DNA of 64,000 nucleotides from Streptomyces sp. Tu6071 (GTDB lineage Bacteria; Actinomycetota; Actinomycetes; Streptomycetales; Streptomycetaceae). The position numbers were made by a program, and so were the translations under genes. The DNA lies in assembly GCF_000213055.1 (NCBI RefSeq), contig NZ_CM001165.1, forward strand, positions 3,390,945-3,454,944, in the 5' to 3' direction. Below are positions 24,113-33,409 of this stretch, one piece after another. Positions within the stretch are counted from its first letter, which is position 1. Each line of letters begins with the position of its first letter. The notes below the pieces were generated by a model, which was not told the DNA's origin, searched no databases, and saw only the letters and a list, made by a program, of their open reading frames with translations.

Positions 24113-26626
24113 ATGGCATTCAATCACTTACCGGTACGCGCGCACGACGCCTTCAGAGCATTGTCCGCCGCGCCAGTGACACACTCGATGTCGATGGCCA
24201 CGTACTCCACGACCGGCCGGCCCCCTCGGGGCACGGCCGCACAGCACTCTCCCCGAGCCGTTCTGGACCGTCTCGCCGGGGGGTCGAGCCGCGCTGAGCG
24301 CATCACTCATACGGAGCACCTGCCCCCACGTCCGGCGAGCTATGCCGTCTGGCCGCATCAGGTTCGGCCGGAAGTGATCGCCGCCGTGCAGGAGGCCGGC
24401 ATCGAACACCCGTGGTCGCACCAGGCCCGTGCGGCCGAGCACGCCCTGAACGGCGAGTCCGTCGTGGTCTCGACCGGCACCGCCTCCGGCAAGTCGCTCG
24501 GCTATCTCGTCCCTGTCCTCTCCACCCTCCTCGACGGCTCCGAGGCCCCCAACGGGCGTGGCGCCACCGCTCTGTACCTGGCCCCGACGAAGGCGCTCGC
24601 CGCCGACCAACGGCGCGCCGTGCGCGAACTCGCCGCCCCGCTCGGCCGCGCCGTGCGCCCCGCCGTCTACGACGGAGACACCCCCGTCGAGGAACGCGAG
24701 TGGGTCCGCCAGTACGCGAACTACGTCCTGACCAACCCCGACATGCTCCACCGGGGCATCCTGCCCTCGCACCCGCGCTGGTCCTCCTTCCTGCGCGCGC
24801 TCAAGTACGTCGTCATCGACGAGTGCCACGTCTACCGTGGCGTCTTCGGCTCCCACGTGGCCCAGGTCCTGCGCCGGCTGCGCAGGCTCTGCGCCCGGTA
24901 CGGCTCCGAGCCCGTCTTCCTCCTCGCCTCCGCCACCGCCGCCGAACCGGCCCTCGCCGGACAGCGGCTCACGGGACTGCCGATCGCCGAGGTCGCCGAG
25001 GACGGCTCCCCGCGCGGCGAGGTCGTCTTCGCCCTCTGGGAGCCCCCGCTCACCGAACTCCAGGGCGAGAAGGGCGCGCCCGTCCGCCGCACCGCGACCG
25101 CCGAGACCGCCGACCTCCTCACCGACCTCACACTCCAGGGTGTGAGATCCGTCGCTTTCGTACGCTCCCGGCGCGGCGCCGAGCTGATCTCCGTCATCGC
25201 CAAGGAGCGCCTGGCCGACCGGGACCGGAGCCTCGCGTCCCGCGTCGCCGCCTACCGCGGCGGCTACCTCGCCGAGGAACGCCGCGCCCTGGAACGCGCC
25301 CTGCACTCCGGCGAGCTCCTCGGCCTCGCCGCCACCACGGCCCTCGAACTCGGCGTCGACGTGGCCGGTCTCGACGCCGTCCTCATCGCCGGCTACCCCG
25401 GCACGCGCGCCTCTCTGTGGCAGCAGGCGGGACGCGCGGGCCGTACGGGGCAGGGCGCCCTCGCCGTCCTGGTCGCCCGCGACGACCCGCTGGACACCTT
25501 CCTCGTCCACCACCCCGAAGCGATCTTCGACCAGCCGGTCGAGTCCACCGTCCTCGACCCGGACAACCCCTACGTCCTCGCCCCGCACCTGTGCGCGGCA
25601 GCCGCCGAGCTGCCCCTGACCGGGCAGGACAGGGACCTGTTCGGCCCGGCGACCGCCGAGCTGCTCCCGCAGCTGGAGGCCGCCAAGCTGCTGCGCCGCC
25701 GCGGCCTGTCCTGGTATTGGACCCGCAAGGAGCGTGCCGCCGACCTCACGGACATCCGCGGCGAGGGCGGCCCCCCGGTGCAGATCGTCGAGGAGGGCAC
25801 GGGCCGCCTGCTCGGCACCGTCGACGCCTCCGCCTCGCACACGACCGTCCACGAGGGCGCCGTCCACCTCCACCAGGGCCGCACTTACCAGGTGCGTACC
25901 TTCGATCTCGACGCGAACGTCGCCCTCGTCGAGGAGGCGTCACCCCCGTACACGACAGTCGCCCGTGACACCACCTCCGTTTCCGTCCTGGAGACCGATC
26001 GCTCGATCCCCTGGGGCGAGGGCCGCCTGTGCTTCGGCTCGGTCGAGGTGACCCACCAGGTCGTCTCCTACCTGCGCCGCCGGCTCCTGACCGGTGAGGT
26101 CCTCGGCGAGACGAAACTCGACCTGCCGCCGCGCCACCTGCGGACCCGCGCCGTGTGGTGGACCGTCACCGAGGACCAGCTCGACGCAGCCGTCGTCCAC
26201 CCCCAGCAACTCGGCGGCGCCCTCCACGCCGCCGAACACGCCTCCATCGGTCTCCTTCCGCTCTTCGCCACCTGCGACCGCTGGGACATCGGCGGAGTCT
26301 CCGTACCGCTCCACCCCGACACCCTGCTGCCCACCGTCTTCGTCTACGACGGCCACCCCGGCGGCGCCGGCTTCGCCGAACGCGCCTTCGCCACCGCCCG
26401 CGAGTGGCTCACCGCGACGCGCGAGGCCATCGCCGCCTGCGAGTGCGACTCCGGCTGCCCCTCCTGCGTCCAGTCGCCCAAGTGCGGCAACGGCAACGAG
26501 CCCCTCCACAAACGCGCTGCCGTCCGCCTCCTCACCGAACTCCTCAAGGGCGCCCCCGACGCGGCTCCGTCGCCGCAGACCCGCCCGGCGCCAGTGCCCC
26601 GACCGGCGGCCCCGCCCGCGCCCTGA
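24113..26626 (+). CDS. DEAD/DEAH-box helicase with DUF1998-type C-terminus
   Basis: An 837-residue superfamily 2 helicase. The N-terminal RecA lobe has ATGTASGKS-type motif I (VSTGTASGKSLGYL), LAPTKALAADQRRAV (Ia) and DECH (motif II, VIDECHVYRG). LASAT (III) follows; the second lobe has TTALELGVDVAGL and QQAGRAGRTG (motif VI). The C-terminal domain carries the CxCxxGCPxC cysteine cluster (ACECDSGCPSCVQSPKCG) and the HPGGAG block of the MrfA/Hrq1-like repair helicases. It probably unwinds DNA in repair. I chose the ATG at 24113 (MAFNHLP), which matches Streptomyces homologues. Its 3' end overlaps the TadE-like gene on the other strand. Confidence 0.92.
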   Translation: MAFNHLPVRAHDAFRALSAAPVTHSMSMATYSTTGRPPRGTAAQHSPRAVLDRLAGGSSRAERITHTEHLPPRPASYAVWPHQVRPEVIAAVQEAGIEHPWSHQARAAEHALNGESVVVSTGTASGKSLGYLVPVLSTLLDGSEAPNGRGATALYLAPTKALAADQRRAVRELAAPLGRAVRPAVYDGDTPVEEREWVRQYANYVLTNPDMLHRGILPSHPRWSSFLRALKYVVIDECHVYRGVFGSHVAQVLRRLRRLCARYGSEPVFLLASATAAEPALAGQRLTGLPIAEVAEDGSPRGEVVFALWEPPLTELQGEKGAPVRRTATAETADLLTDLTLQGVRSVAFVRSRRGAELISVIAKERLADRDRSLASRVAAYRGGYLAEERRALERALHSGELLGLAATTALELGVDVAGLDAVLIAGYPGTRASLWQQAGRAGRTGQGALAVLVARDDPLDTFLVHHPEAIFDQPVESTVLDPDNPYVLAPHLCAAAAELPLTGQDRDLFGPATAELLPQLEAAKLLRRRGLSWYWTRKERAADLTDIRGEGGPPVQIVEEGTGRLLGTVDASASHTTVHEGAVHLHQGRTYQVRTFDLDANVALVEEASPPYTTVARDTTSVSVLETDRSIPWGEGRLCFGSVEVTHQVVSYLRRRLLTGEVLGETKLDLPPRHLRTRAVWWTVTEDQLDAAVVHPQQLGGALHAAEHASIGLLPLFATCDRWDIGGVSVPLHPDTLLPTVFVYDGHPGGAGFAERAFATAREWLTATREAIAACECDSGCPSCVQSPKCGNGNEPLHKRAAVRLLTELLKGAPDAAPSPQTRPAPVPRPAAPPAP

Positions 26627-26966
26627 CTCTCACCGTCCACGGCCCGACGGACCCCACCGAGGTGACATCCGCGTACCGGCCGCGCAGCCTGCACCCGGCG
26701 AGCCGCCCGCCTTGCGCCCCGGCCACCCGCCCGGCCGCGCCGCAGGCCGCGTCCGTCCCGCCCACCCACGAGTCCGCCGCCGCCAGCGCTCCCAGGTCGG
26801 CGACCTGGGCGGCCCGGTGCCTGGCGAGCACCACCTGCCCGCAGGCGAGGACACCGCCGAAGAGGACCCCGAGCATGGCGAGTACCGCGACGGCCCACAC
26901 CGTCGCCGCCCCTCGGTCCCCCGCACCCCGGCCGTCCCCCGCCCACGTCCTGCCCACAGGATTCAC
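26544..26966 (-). CDS. TadE-like secreted protein (Rv3654c family)
   Basis: A 140-residue protein with one N-terminal membrane helix (GAATVWAVAVLAMLGVLFGG) preceded by a short Gly-rich cytoplasmic tail, followed by a Cys-containing extracytoplasmic region. This arrangement marks minor pseudopilins of actinobacterial Tad loci. Its GTG start at 26966 overlaps the stop of the TadE gene by four bases. Its last 83 bp overlap the end of the convergent helicase gene. It is the last gene of the Tad operon. Confidence 0.8.
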   Translation of the reverse strand: MNPVGRTWAGDGRGAGDRGAATVWAVAVLAMLGVLFGGVLACGQVVLARHRAAQVADLGALAAADSWVGGTDAACGAAGRVAGAQGGRLAGCRLRGRYADVTSVGSVGPWTVRVRARAGPPVGALAPGGSAATEPRRGRP

Positions 26967-27403
26967 GAGGCCAACTCCCCCGCGCCGACAACCTCTTCGG
27001 CGAGCGCTACGGCGGAGGAGCCAAGTCGCACCCCGAGCCCGCCGGGCCCCGGCGCCTCCGCCGTGACCTTCACCCGTACGAGGTCCCCCTCGCGCTCGAC
27101 CCGCACCCGCGCGCCATCCGGCGCCACCTTCCGGGCCGTCGCCACCGTCCTCGCCTCGGGGTCCTGCCGGGCGGCGGACCGGGCGCCGGCACCGGCGGCG
27201 TCCACGCACCGCACCTGCGCCGCCGCCGCGAACAGCGCCCACACGAGGGCGAGCGTCACCGCCACGAGAAGAGGCAGAACCACCGCCGATTCCACCGTCA
27301 CCGTCCCCTCGTCGCCCCCGCGCCCGGCGAAACGGCCGAGCGAGCGACGCCCCCGGGCGGCGGCCCGCACCGCACACCGCCCGGCACCGCGCCCCTCACC
27401 CAT
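26963..27403 (-). CDS. TadE-family pseudopilin
   Basis: A 146-residue protein. After a basic N-terminus, residues about 33-58 form the processing and membrane segment GTVTVESAVVLPLLVAVTLAL, the classic TadE pattern with Glu at +5 relative to a likely cleavage site. The remainder is a small extracytoplasmic domain. It should be a minor pilin of the Flp/Tad assembly. Its start overlaps the end of the DUF4244 gene by eight bases and its stop overlaps the next gene. Confidence 0.85.
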   Translation of the reverse strand: MGEGRGAGRCAVRAAARGRRSLGRFAGRGGDEGTVTVESAVVLPLLVAVTLALVWALFAAAAQVRCVDAAGAGARSAARQDPEARTVATARKVAPDGARVRVEREGDLVRVKVTAEAPGPGGLGVRLGSSAVALAEEVVGAGELAS

Positions 27404-28424
27404 GGAGCGCCTTCATCACCGCCGCCTGCAGGGCCGATTGCACCGCCCCGCCCGTGACAACCTTGTAGAGCACCGTGGCGAGCCCCACGGCAGCGAGCAG
27501 CGCGACGGCGTACTCGGCGGTCGCCATCCCGAGATCGCCGCGCTCCCGCACCTCCTTCGTCGCCTGCCGGAGGGTCCAGCGGATGCGCCGCCGCATCAGT
27601 TCCCGCCGCGCCGCGTCCCTGCGGTGGTACCGGGAGAAGTCCGCGCCCCTCTCCACGGCGGACCGCTGACGATCGAGCACTTCCGCCCGGCGCCGCGCCC
27701 GCACCAGCGCCGCCCCGGCCCGCGCCGCCCCCGCGCCACGTTCCGCGTCCACCGGCAGGGAACCGGTCTTCGCCTCCTCCGCCCCGACAGCCTCCGCCGC
27801 GCCGCCATCAGCCGACCCCGGACCCGCAGGCTTCGACGCGCGCGTGCCGGGCGCAAGGGCACTACCGGCCGCGCCCCGCCCCGATCCCGTTCGCCGCTTG
27901 CGCCCACCGGCCTTCGTCTTCCGGCGACCAGCACCAGCCACCACGCGCGCGGCCCCCGGCAGATCGCTCGGCGTCGCGGAAGCGCCCGCCTCCGCAGGAT
28001 CGCCAACCGCTGCGGAGACGTTGACCTCCACCGAGCCCACCGGTTCCACGGAACCACTCTCCTTCGCGGGGCGTGCCGGGCGGTCCTCCCTCGGGTGCCC
28101 CTCTCCCACGGCATTGCCCGCCCGGCGAGGGCTCAGCGCCGTGCACCCCGGCGTCCGCTCGCCACCGGGCCGAGGCGCCGCGCCTGCCACCCGCTGATCG
28201 CCTGTCCGGCTATCCCCCGCCCGGTGACCGTCCGGAGCGCCCCGCTCGCGCGCACCGGCAGCGAGAGCGCGGCAGCCACGAGCGATGACGAGGCGCTCCT
28301 CCCTCACTTCTTGGCGAGCCCTGCCCCTGGCGGCGGTCGTGCCCCGCTTCCTGCCGGGGGTGGTTCCGCGCGCCCCAGCGCCCTTCGCCCGCGTCCCGCG
28401 TGCAGCCTTCACGTTGTTCCCCAT
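27396..28424 (-). CDS. DUF4244 pilin-like protein with long basic N-terminus
   Basis: The last ~65 residues match the DUF4244 Flp-pilin-like family: RGDLGMATAEYAVALLAAVGLATVLYKVV followed by a tail ending ALHG. Family members are normally 60-80 residues, but this frame is 342 residues. The ATG at 28424 (MGNNVKAARG) has a strong AAGGAG site seven bases before it, and no equally good start lies near the conserved part. The extra ~275 residues are Arg/Ala/Gly-rich and low in complexity. Either the protein is a real fusion, or translation starts internally near 27600. It lies between TadC and TadE in the operon. Confidence 0.65.
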   Translation of the reverse strand: MGNNVKAARGTRAKGAGARGTTPGRKRGTTAARGRARQEVREERLVIARGCRALAAGARERGAPDGHRAGDSRTGDQRVAGAAPRPGGERTPGCTALSPRRAGNAVGEGHPREDRPARPAKESGSVEPVGSVEVNVSAAVGDPAEAGASATPSDLPGAARVVAGAGRRKTKAGGRKRRTGSGRGAAGSALAPGTRASKPAGPGSADGGAAEAVGAEEAKTGSLPVDAERGAGAARAGAALVRARRRAEVLDRQRSAVERGADFSRYHRRDAARRELMRRRIRWTLRQATKEVRERGDLGMATAEYAVALLAAVGLATVLYKVVTGGAVQSALQAAVMKALHG

Positions 28425-28495
28425 CACGTACTCCTTGGTTTTCATTCCGCCTCGGCGGGTTCTCGCCCCACCGAGCTGTCCGTCGTCGCCCTTGC

Positions 28496-29320
28496 TCAGC
28501 GGCGCGTCAACTCCCCCGCCAGCCCCAGCAGCACGGGCGCCACCCCGAGAAGTAGGAAGGCCGGCAGGAAGCAGAGGCCGAGCGGCGCCGTCACGAGCAC
28601 CCCGGCCCGCCGAGCCGCCGCGGTGGCGCCGCGCGCCCAGCGGGCGCGGCAGTCCGCCGCAAGCGCCAGGGCCGGTCCCGCGACCGGCGCGCCGGAGACC
28701 GTGGCGCGCTGGAGCAGGCCCGCGAGCCCGCCCGCCCCGGGCAACGAGCCGAACAGGGCCCAGGCCCGCTCCGGTTCTCCGCCCAGCCGGATCTCCGCCG
28801 CGACGTGCCGCAACCGCTCCCCGACCAGCTCGTCGAGCGAGGCGCCTACCGCCTCCGCCGCTTCCACCGGCCCCGCCCCCGCCGCCACGCAGGCGGCGAG
28901 GAGGTCCGCCGCGAGCGGCAGATCGGCCGGAGTCCCTTCCTCCCGCCGCCGTGGTCGCCGAAAGTTCCTCGGCGGCCCACCGTCTTCGGACGCGCTCCTC
29001 GACCGGCGTACGTCGTCAGCACGCATCCACCGGTGCACGACGCAGGCCACCGTGAACCCGCAGGCCGCCCCCGGCGTACCGCCGACCAGCGACCACACGG
29101 CGCACCCCGCTCCCACAACGCTCACCCACCGCCGCGCCGCGGCAGGCTCCGCCCGAATGCCCGTGCGGAGCGGAGAGCCACCCCACGCCGCGCCGAACAG
29201 CCGCCGCCCACGGCCCCGTACCACCGCTCGCCGGCGGCGGGCGAGGAGCGTCGCCGGGAGAAGGAGCAGCGTCAGCGCCCACAACGCGATCCCCATCCTG
29301 TGGACGGCCTCCGCGTTCAC
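28496..29320 (-). CDS. TadC-like type II/IV secretion membrane protein
   Basis: A 274-residue GspF/TadC-family inner-membrane platform protein. It has an N-terminal hydrophobic segment (GIALWALTLLLLPATLL), a second near residue 75 and C-terminal helices ending in LLLGVAPVLLGL. The cytoplasmic T2SSF domain lies between (DLLAACVAAGAGPVEAAEAVG). The GTG start at 29320 overlaps the stop of tadB (GTGA). With TadB it anchors the pilus-assembly ATPase. Confidence 0.88.
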   Translation of the reverse strand: MNAEAVHRMGIALWALTLLLLPATLLARRRRAVVRGRGRRLFGAAWGGSPLRTGIRAEPAAARRWVSVVGAGCAVWSLVGGTPGAACGFTVACVVHRWMRADDVRRSRSASEDGGPPRNFRRPRRREEGTPADLPLAADLLAACVAAGAGPVEAAEAVGASLDELVGERLRHVAAEIRLGGEPERAWALFGSLPGAGGLAGLLQRATVSGAPVAGPALALAADCRARWARGATAAARRAGVLVTAPLGLCFLPAFLLLGVAPVLLGLAGELTRR

Positions 29321-30234
29321 CGCGCCACCCCCGCCCCGCGCTGTGCCTGCCGTACGAGCCACAGGCACCACCACACGCCGGCGGCCTCCAGCCCGCTCCC
29401 GATCACAAGGCACACGAACCCCGGCGCCGAGCCGAACAGCACGCGCAGCGGTGCCGCGCCGACCGCCGATCCCAGGAGCAGTCCGAGGAGCGGCAACGCG
29501 GCCAACAGCCCCGCCGTCGCGCGCGCTCCGCTCAGCTGCGCGAGGAGGTCCGCGCGCTGGTCCCGGTCGGCGAGGAGCGCGCGCTCCAGTCGCTCCAGGC
29601 CGACCGCGAGCCCGGCTCCGCGGTCGAGCGCCACGCGCCAGCAGGCGGCCAGGCCGACCAGCCCTTCGGCGCCCGGCACGCGCGCCGCCTGGCGCAGTGC
29701 CGCCGGAACGTCTCCGCCGAAGCGAGCCGCCGCGAGGATGTCCGCCCGAGCCGGGCCTAGCTCGCCGCAGGCGTTCACCGTGTGGGCCAGGGCCTCGGCC
29801 GGTCCGCTACCGGCGCGTACCTCGCCGGCCAGGAGTCCGCACAGCACCACCACCGCGTCCGCTCGTGCGGCCCGCGCGCGGGCCTCCGCGCGGGTGCGAC
29901 GCACGCGACGCACGACTGGCCAGGCGGGCAGCGCCAGCACCAGCGGGACGAAGGAGCCCGCCAGCAGTGCCACCGCCGCCGCCCCCGGCGGACACCACCA
30001 CTCCGGGCGCCACCCGGCCCGCAGTCGCGCGAGCGCGCGTCGCCACGCCTCGGGCGGCTCCTGCCCTGTGCCGCCGGTCAGCAGCGCCCTGGCCCTCGCG
30101 GTGCCCGGCCGCCCGACCCGGCGTACGACCACCAGGCCCGCCACTGCCAGCACGAGCGCCCAGGCGGGTGATCCGAGCACCCCGAGGCATCCGGGCGCCG
30201 CTTCCGCGAGCGCCGCCCAGGAGTGCCCGCTCAT
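29317..30234 (-). CDS. TadB-like type II/IV secretion membrane protein
   Basis: A 305-residue GspF/TadB-family platform protein. There are hydrophobic segments near residues 20-37 and 85-105, the conserved cytoplasmic block ADAVVVLCGLLAGEVRAGSGPAEAL, and C-terminal helices (LLAALPLLGLLLGSAVG and the final segment). The ATG at 30234 overlaps the stop of tadA (ATGA), so the genes are translationally coupled. Confidence 0.9.
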   Translation of the reverse strand: MSGHSWAALAEAAPGCLGVLGSPAWALVLAVAGLVVVRRVGRPGTARARALLTGGTGQEPPEAWRRALARLRAGWRPEWWCPPGAAAVALLAGSFVPLVLALPAWPVVRRVRRTRAEARARAARADAVVVLCGLLAGEVRAGSGPAEALAHTVNACGELGPARADILAAARFGGDVPAALRQAARVPGAEGLVGLAACWRVALDRGAGLAVGLERLERALLADRDQRADLLAQLSGARATAGLLAALPLLGLLLGSAVGAAPLRVLFGSAPGFVCLVIGSGLEAAGVWWCLWLVRQAQRGAGVAR

Positions 30235-31403
30235 GACGCCAGCTCCTGGCCCCGTTCGCGCAGCAACTCCCTGAGCCGGGGCCAGCCTTCCTCACGTACA
30301 AAGGCTTCCTCACCCCAGCGCAGCGCGGGCACCGTCGTGACGAGCCCGGCCGGGTCGCGCGCGAACACCCGGATCTCGGCGATCCTGCGCCGCCCCGCAC
30401 TGTCCCTGGCCAGGTGCAGGACCACGGAGAGCGCGGCGGCCACCTGGCTGTGCAGCGCGGCCCGGTCGAGCCCGGCAGCGGTCCCGAGCGCCTCCAGGCG
30501 GGCCGGAACATCAGAGGCCGTATTGGCGTGGACGGTGCAACAACCGCCTTCGTGGCCTGTGTTGAGAGCGGCGAGGAGGTGTACGACCTCGGCGCCGCGC
30601 ACTTCGCCGACCACGAGCCGGTCGGGCCGCATTCGCAGCGCCTGCCGGACGAGGTCCTGGAGCGTGACGCGCCCCGCGCCCTCCTGGTTGGCGGGCCTCG
30701 TCTCCAGCCGCACGACGTGGGGGTGGGCGGGCCTCAGCTCGGCGGAGTCCTCGGCCAGCACGAGGCGCTCCGTCGGCCCCGCGAGGCCGAGCAACGCGCT
30801 GAGCAGCGTCGTCTTGCCTGTACCCGTACCGCCACTGACCAGGAAGGAGAGCCGTCCGGCGACGAGCGCGCGCAGGACGGTGTCCCCGCCGGGCGGGATC
30901 GTGCCGGCCGCCGTCAGTTCGGCCAGGGTGAAGGCGCGGGGGCGCACGACCCGCAAGGACAGGCACGCGGAGCCGACCGCGACCGGGGGCAGCACGGCGT
31001 GCAGGCGTGTCCCGTCGGGCAGGCGCGCGTCCACCCAGGGGTGGGCGTCGTCGAGGCGGCGGCCGGCGACGGCGGCGAGGCGCTGCGCGAGCCGCCGTAC
31101 CGCCGCGGCGTCCGCGAAGCGCACACCGCTCAGCTCAAGGCCGCCGCCGCGCTCCACCCAGACCCGGTCCGGCGCGGAGACCAGGACGTCCGTCACCTCC
31201 GGGTCGGCGAGCAGCGGTTCGAGCGGTCCGGCGCCGATGAGTTCACATCGCAGGAGGTGCGTGAAGCGCAGCACCTCGCTGTCGCCCAGCACGCCCCCCT
31301 GCTCCCGGACGGCGAGCGCGACCTTGGCCGGGGTGGGTTCGGCGCCGCGCTCGGCGAGCCAGCGGCGCACGCCGTCGAGGAGCCCTTCGGCGGTGGCGAT
31401 CAC
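30231..31403 (-). CDS. TadA/CpaF-family secretion ATPase
   Basis: A 390-residue hexameric ATPase that powers Tad/Flp pilus assembly. An N-terminal helical domain precedes the ATPase core, where SGGTGTGKTTLL is the Walker A, LVLAEDSAEL the Asp box, RPDRLVVGEVRGAEV the Walker B and HEGGCCTVHANTA the His box. The GTG at 31403 overlaps the stop of the ssd-like gene (GTGA); a longer frame to 32288 lacks homology. The order matches the Rv3654c-Rv3660c-type loci of actinobacteria. Confidence 0.93.
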   Translation of the reverse strand: MIATAEGLLDGVRRWLAERGAEPTPAKVALAVREQGGVLGDSEVLRFTHLLRCELIGAGPLEPLLADPEVTDVLVSAPDRVWVERGGGLELSGVRFADAAAVRRLAQRLAAVAGRRLDDAHPWVDARLPDGTRLHAVLPPVAVGSACLSLRVVRPRAFTLAELTAAGTIPPGGDTVLRALVAGRLSFLVSGGTGTGKTTLLSALLGLAGPTERLVLAEDSAELRPAHPHVVRLETRPANQEGAGRVTLQDLVRQALRMRPDRLVVGEVRGAEVVHLLAALNTGHEGGCCTVHANTASDVPARLEALGTAAGLDRAALHSQVAAALSVVLHLARDSAGRRRIAEIRVFARDPAGLVTTVPALRWGEEAFVREEGWPRLRELLRERGQELAS

Positions 31404-32857
31404 CGGCGTGCTCCCGCCTCGCGCACAGCGGCCCGGTAGGCGAGCGCCGCCTGCTCGTCCGCCGCGTACTCCCGCGCGCCTCGCGAGCCCGACGTCGTGC
31501 ATGAGGGCCGTGCGAGACGAGGCGGGCGGCTTCCCTCGGGCCAGGCCCCGACGGGGCGGCGGCCGAGCACACGCGTACCGCTCCCGAACCCCCACGCTTC
31601 GGCCGTACGCTGCGCGGCGCCGCTGTCGCGTGGTCCCGCGGGGGCGGGGAGTGCGGCCTCCGGGCCGCCCGGTGGCGTGGGGCGTTCCCGGCGGGCGCTC
31701 CGGGCGTGGGTGCCCCGTACGCCTTTGCGTCCTCGGCCGCGCCGGGACGTTCCCTGCTGCGGTGGCGCGGCCTCGTCCCAGAAGTCCTGGCAGAAGCGGG
31801 CGAGCGGGCCACGCGAGCCGGGCGGCTGCCCAGTGGCCTGTGCGCGCACCAGGCCGCCCTCCCAGGGCACTTCGCCGACGAAGGGCAGCCCGAGCAGCCG
31901 CACCATTTCCGCCGTGTCCAGTGCGGTGGCCACGGGGACGGGCGGCGCGGAGACGAGAAGCCGGACGTCGGGCGTCAGGGCGCCGAGGCTCGCGGCGACC
32001 TTGCGCGCCGAAGCGAGGGCACGCAGTTCCTTGGGGACGAGGAGCAGTACGAGGTCGAGCTGGCGCAGTACCTCCGCCACGTCCGCGTCGCAGCGGCGCG
32101 GCAGGTCGACGACGACGGCTCCGCCCCGGCGTCGTCCGGCCGCGAGGACCGCGCGTACCGCCTCGGGCGGGATGCCGGGGGTCTCCCCCCGGTCCCAGCT
32201 GAGGACGCGCAGACCGTGCACGGCGGGCAGGGACTCCTCCAGCGCGCTGCCGCTCAACCGGCCCCGGGAGCGTGCGAAGTCTGGCCACCGTAGGCCGTTC
32301 TGGCGCTCGGCGCCGAGGACGACGTCGATGCCACCGCCCCAGGCGTCGGCGTCCACGAGGAGCGTCTTCCTGTTGTCGGCCGCCGAGGAAAGCGCCAGGG
32401 CGCAGGCGAGCGTCGAGGCGCCCGCACCGCCACGGCCCCCGATGACGCCGACGGTGAGGGCGGGTCCCGCGGTCCCTCCCTCAGCCACCTCGGAGACTTC
32501 GGCGAGCCGGTCGGTGAGCCATTCCTCCGCGTCGGGCAGCACGAGCACGTGCTCAGCGCCCCGCTCCACCGCGTGCCGCCAGACGCCGGGCCCGGTGACA
32601 GGGACGCGGCTCAGCACCAGAAGCCCGGGTCTGCGGTTCACTCCTGAGAGGCGAGGCAGTACGTCGGTGCCGAGCAGGACGAGAGGAGGCGCCTCCCAGT
32701 CCCCGCGCCGCTCGGGCGCCGTGTGACGCACTTCGGGCAGGACGCCCGCCGCGGCGCACAACCGCAGCACGTCATCAAGGAGTTCGGGGTCCTCGGTGAT
32801 GACGAGCGGCCCCGGCGGGCGCCCCTCCTTCACCTCCGTACCGGAGACACTCGCCAT
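31400..32857 (-). CDS. Ssd/CpaE-like ParA-family protein
   Basis: About 485 residues from the chosen ATG at 32857 (MASVSGTEV). An N-terminal receiver-like region is followed by a MinD/ParA ATPase fold with GVIGGRGGAGASTLACALAL. That P-loop lacks the Lys of a normal deviant Walker A, as in septum-site determining protein Ssd and CpaE. TLLVDADAWGGGIDVVLG and VVVDLPRRCDADV follow. The C-terminal ~130 residues are an Arg/Gly/Pro-rich tail. It probably localises the Tad machinery; Mycobacterium Ssd affects septation. An alternative start at 32971 adds an arginine-rich stretch. Confidence 0.82.
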   Translation of the reverse strand: MASVSGTEVKEGRPPGPLVITEDPELLDDVLRLCAAAGVLPEVRHTAPERRGDWEAPPLVLLGTDVLPRLSGVNRRPGLLVLSRVPVTGPGVWRHAVERGAEHVLVLPDAEEWLTDRLAEVSEVAEGGTAGPALTVGVIGGRGGAGASTLACALALSSAADNRKTLLVDADAWGGGIDVVLGAERQNGLRWPDFARSRGRLSGSALEESLPAVHGLRVLSWDRGETPGIPPEAVRAVLAAGRRRGGAVVVDLPRRCDADVAEVLRQLDLVLLLVPKELRALASARKVAASLGALTPDVRLLVSAPPVPVATALDTAEMVRLLGLPFVGEVPWEGGLVRAQATGQPPGSRGPLARFCQDFWDEAAPPQQGTSRRGRGRKGVRGTHARSARRERPTPPGGPEAALPAPAGPRDSGAAQRTAEAWGFGSGTRVLGRRPVGAWPEGSRPPRLARPSCTTSGSRGAREYAADEQAALAYRAAVREAGARR

Positions 32858-33164
32858 CGGCTTCCCGCGCGGCATCCGGGCCGTGCTCCCCGGCGCGAAG
32901 TACCCGGGCCTTGTCCCGTCCCGCCCCGCGCCTGCTCGTACCCCTTCGCGCCTTCCCCCGTGCACACCCATCACTTCCGCTTCCCTTCGGTCGTCTTTGC
33001 CGTCCGCGCGCGGGATCCGCCCCGCTGACCGGCCTGCCGCGCATATGCGCGCACCGCGAAATGAAGCGCTTCGTCGACGAGGAAGACCCCCGTGACGGCC
33101 TGCGCGTTCTTCGCGAACGCATTAAGGCTTGCAGAGGGCGTGGAGGCATTGAGCAGCCGACGGC

Positions 33165-33254
33165 AAATCTGTGGATAACTCAGGGGAAGTGGATATTCCC
33201 GTCACTCATTCCGGTGACGAGAGTGGGAGAAGTACCGAAGTTATCCACAGATTT
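33165..33254. promoter_or_regulatory. Inverted pair of DnaA-box-like sites
   Basis: AAATCTGTGGATAACT at 33165-33180 is repeated as its exact complement at 33239-33254, a perfect 16-bp inverted repeat with a 58-bp spacer. Each arm contains TGTGGATAA/TTATCCACA, the classical DnaA box (the Streptomyces preference is usually TTGTCCACA). Smaller inverted repeats (GGGAA..TTCCC and GTCAC..GTGAC) lie in the spacer. It may bind DnaA or act as an operator; the function is inferred from sequence only. Confidence 0.6.
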
Positions 33255-33409
33255 CAGCTCGATGCGGCCGAGCGACCACGGACCGTGACAGGCTGTGCAT
33301 CACGAGCACTCGACCGCACCGGCGGCCGGGGCAGGAGCACGTCGTGCACGGAGGGGGTGAAGCTGATGGCGAGTCGGACATACCGCATCAAAAGACCGCA
33401 GACATGCGA

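Noticed and set aside
26094..30236. Plus-strand open frame of about 1380 codons across the helicase end and the Tad operon
   Set aside because: It spans several overlapping minus-strand Tad genes and encodes only Ser/Arg/Pro-rich sequence.
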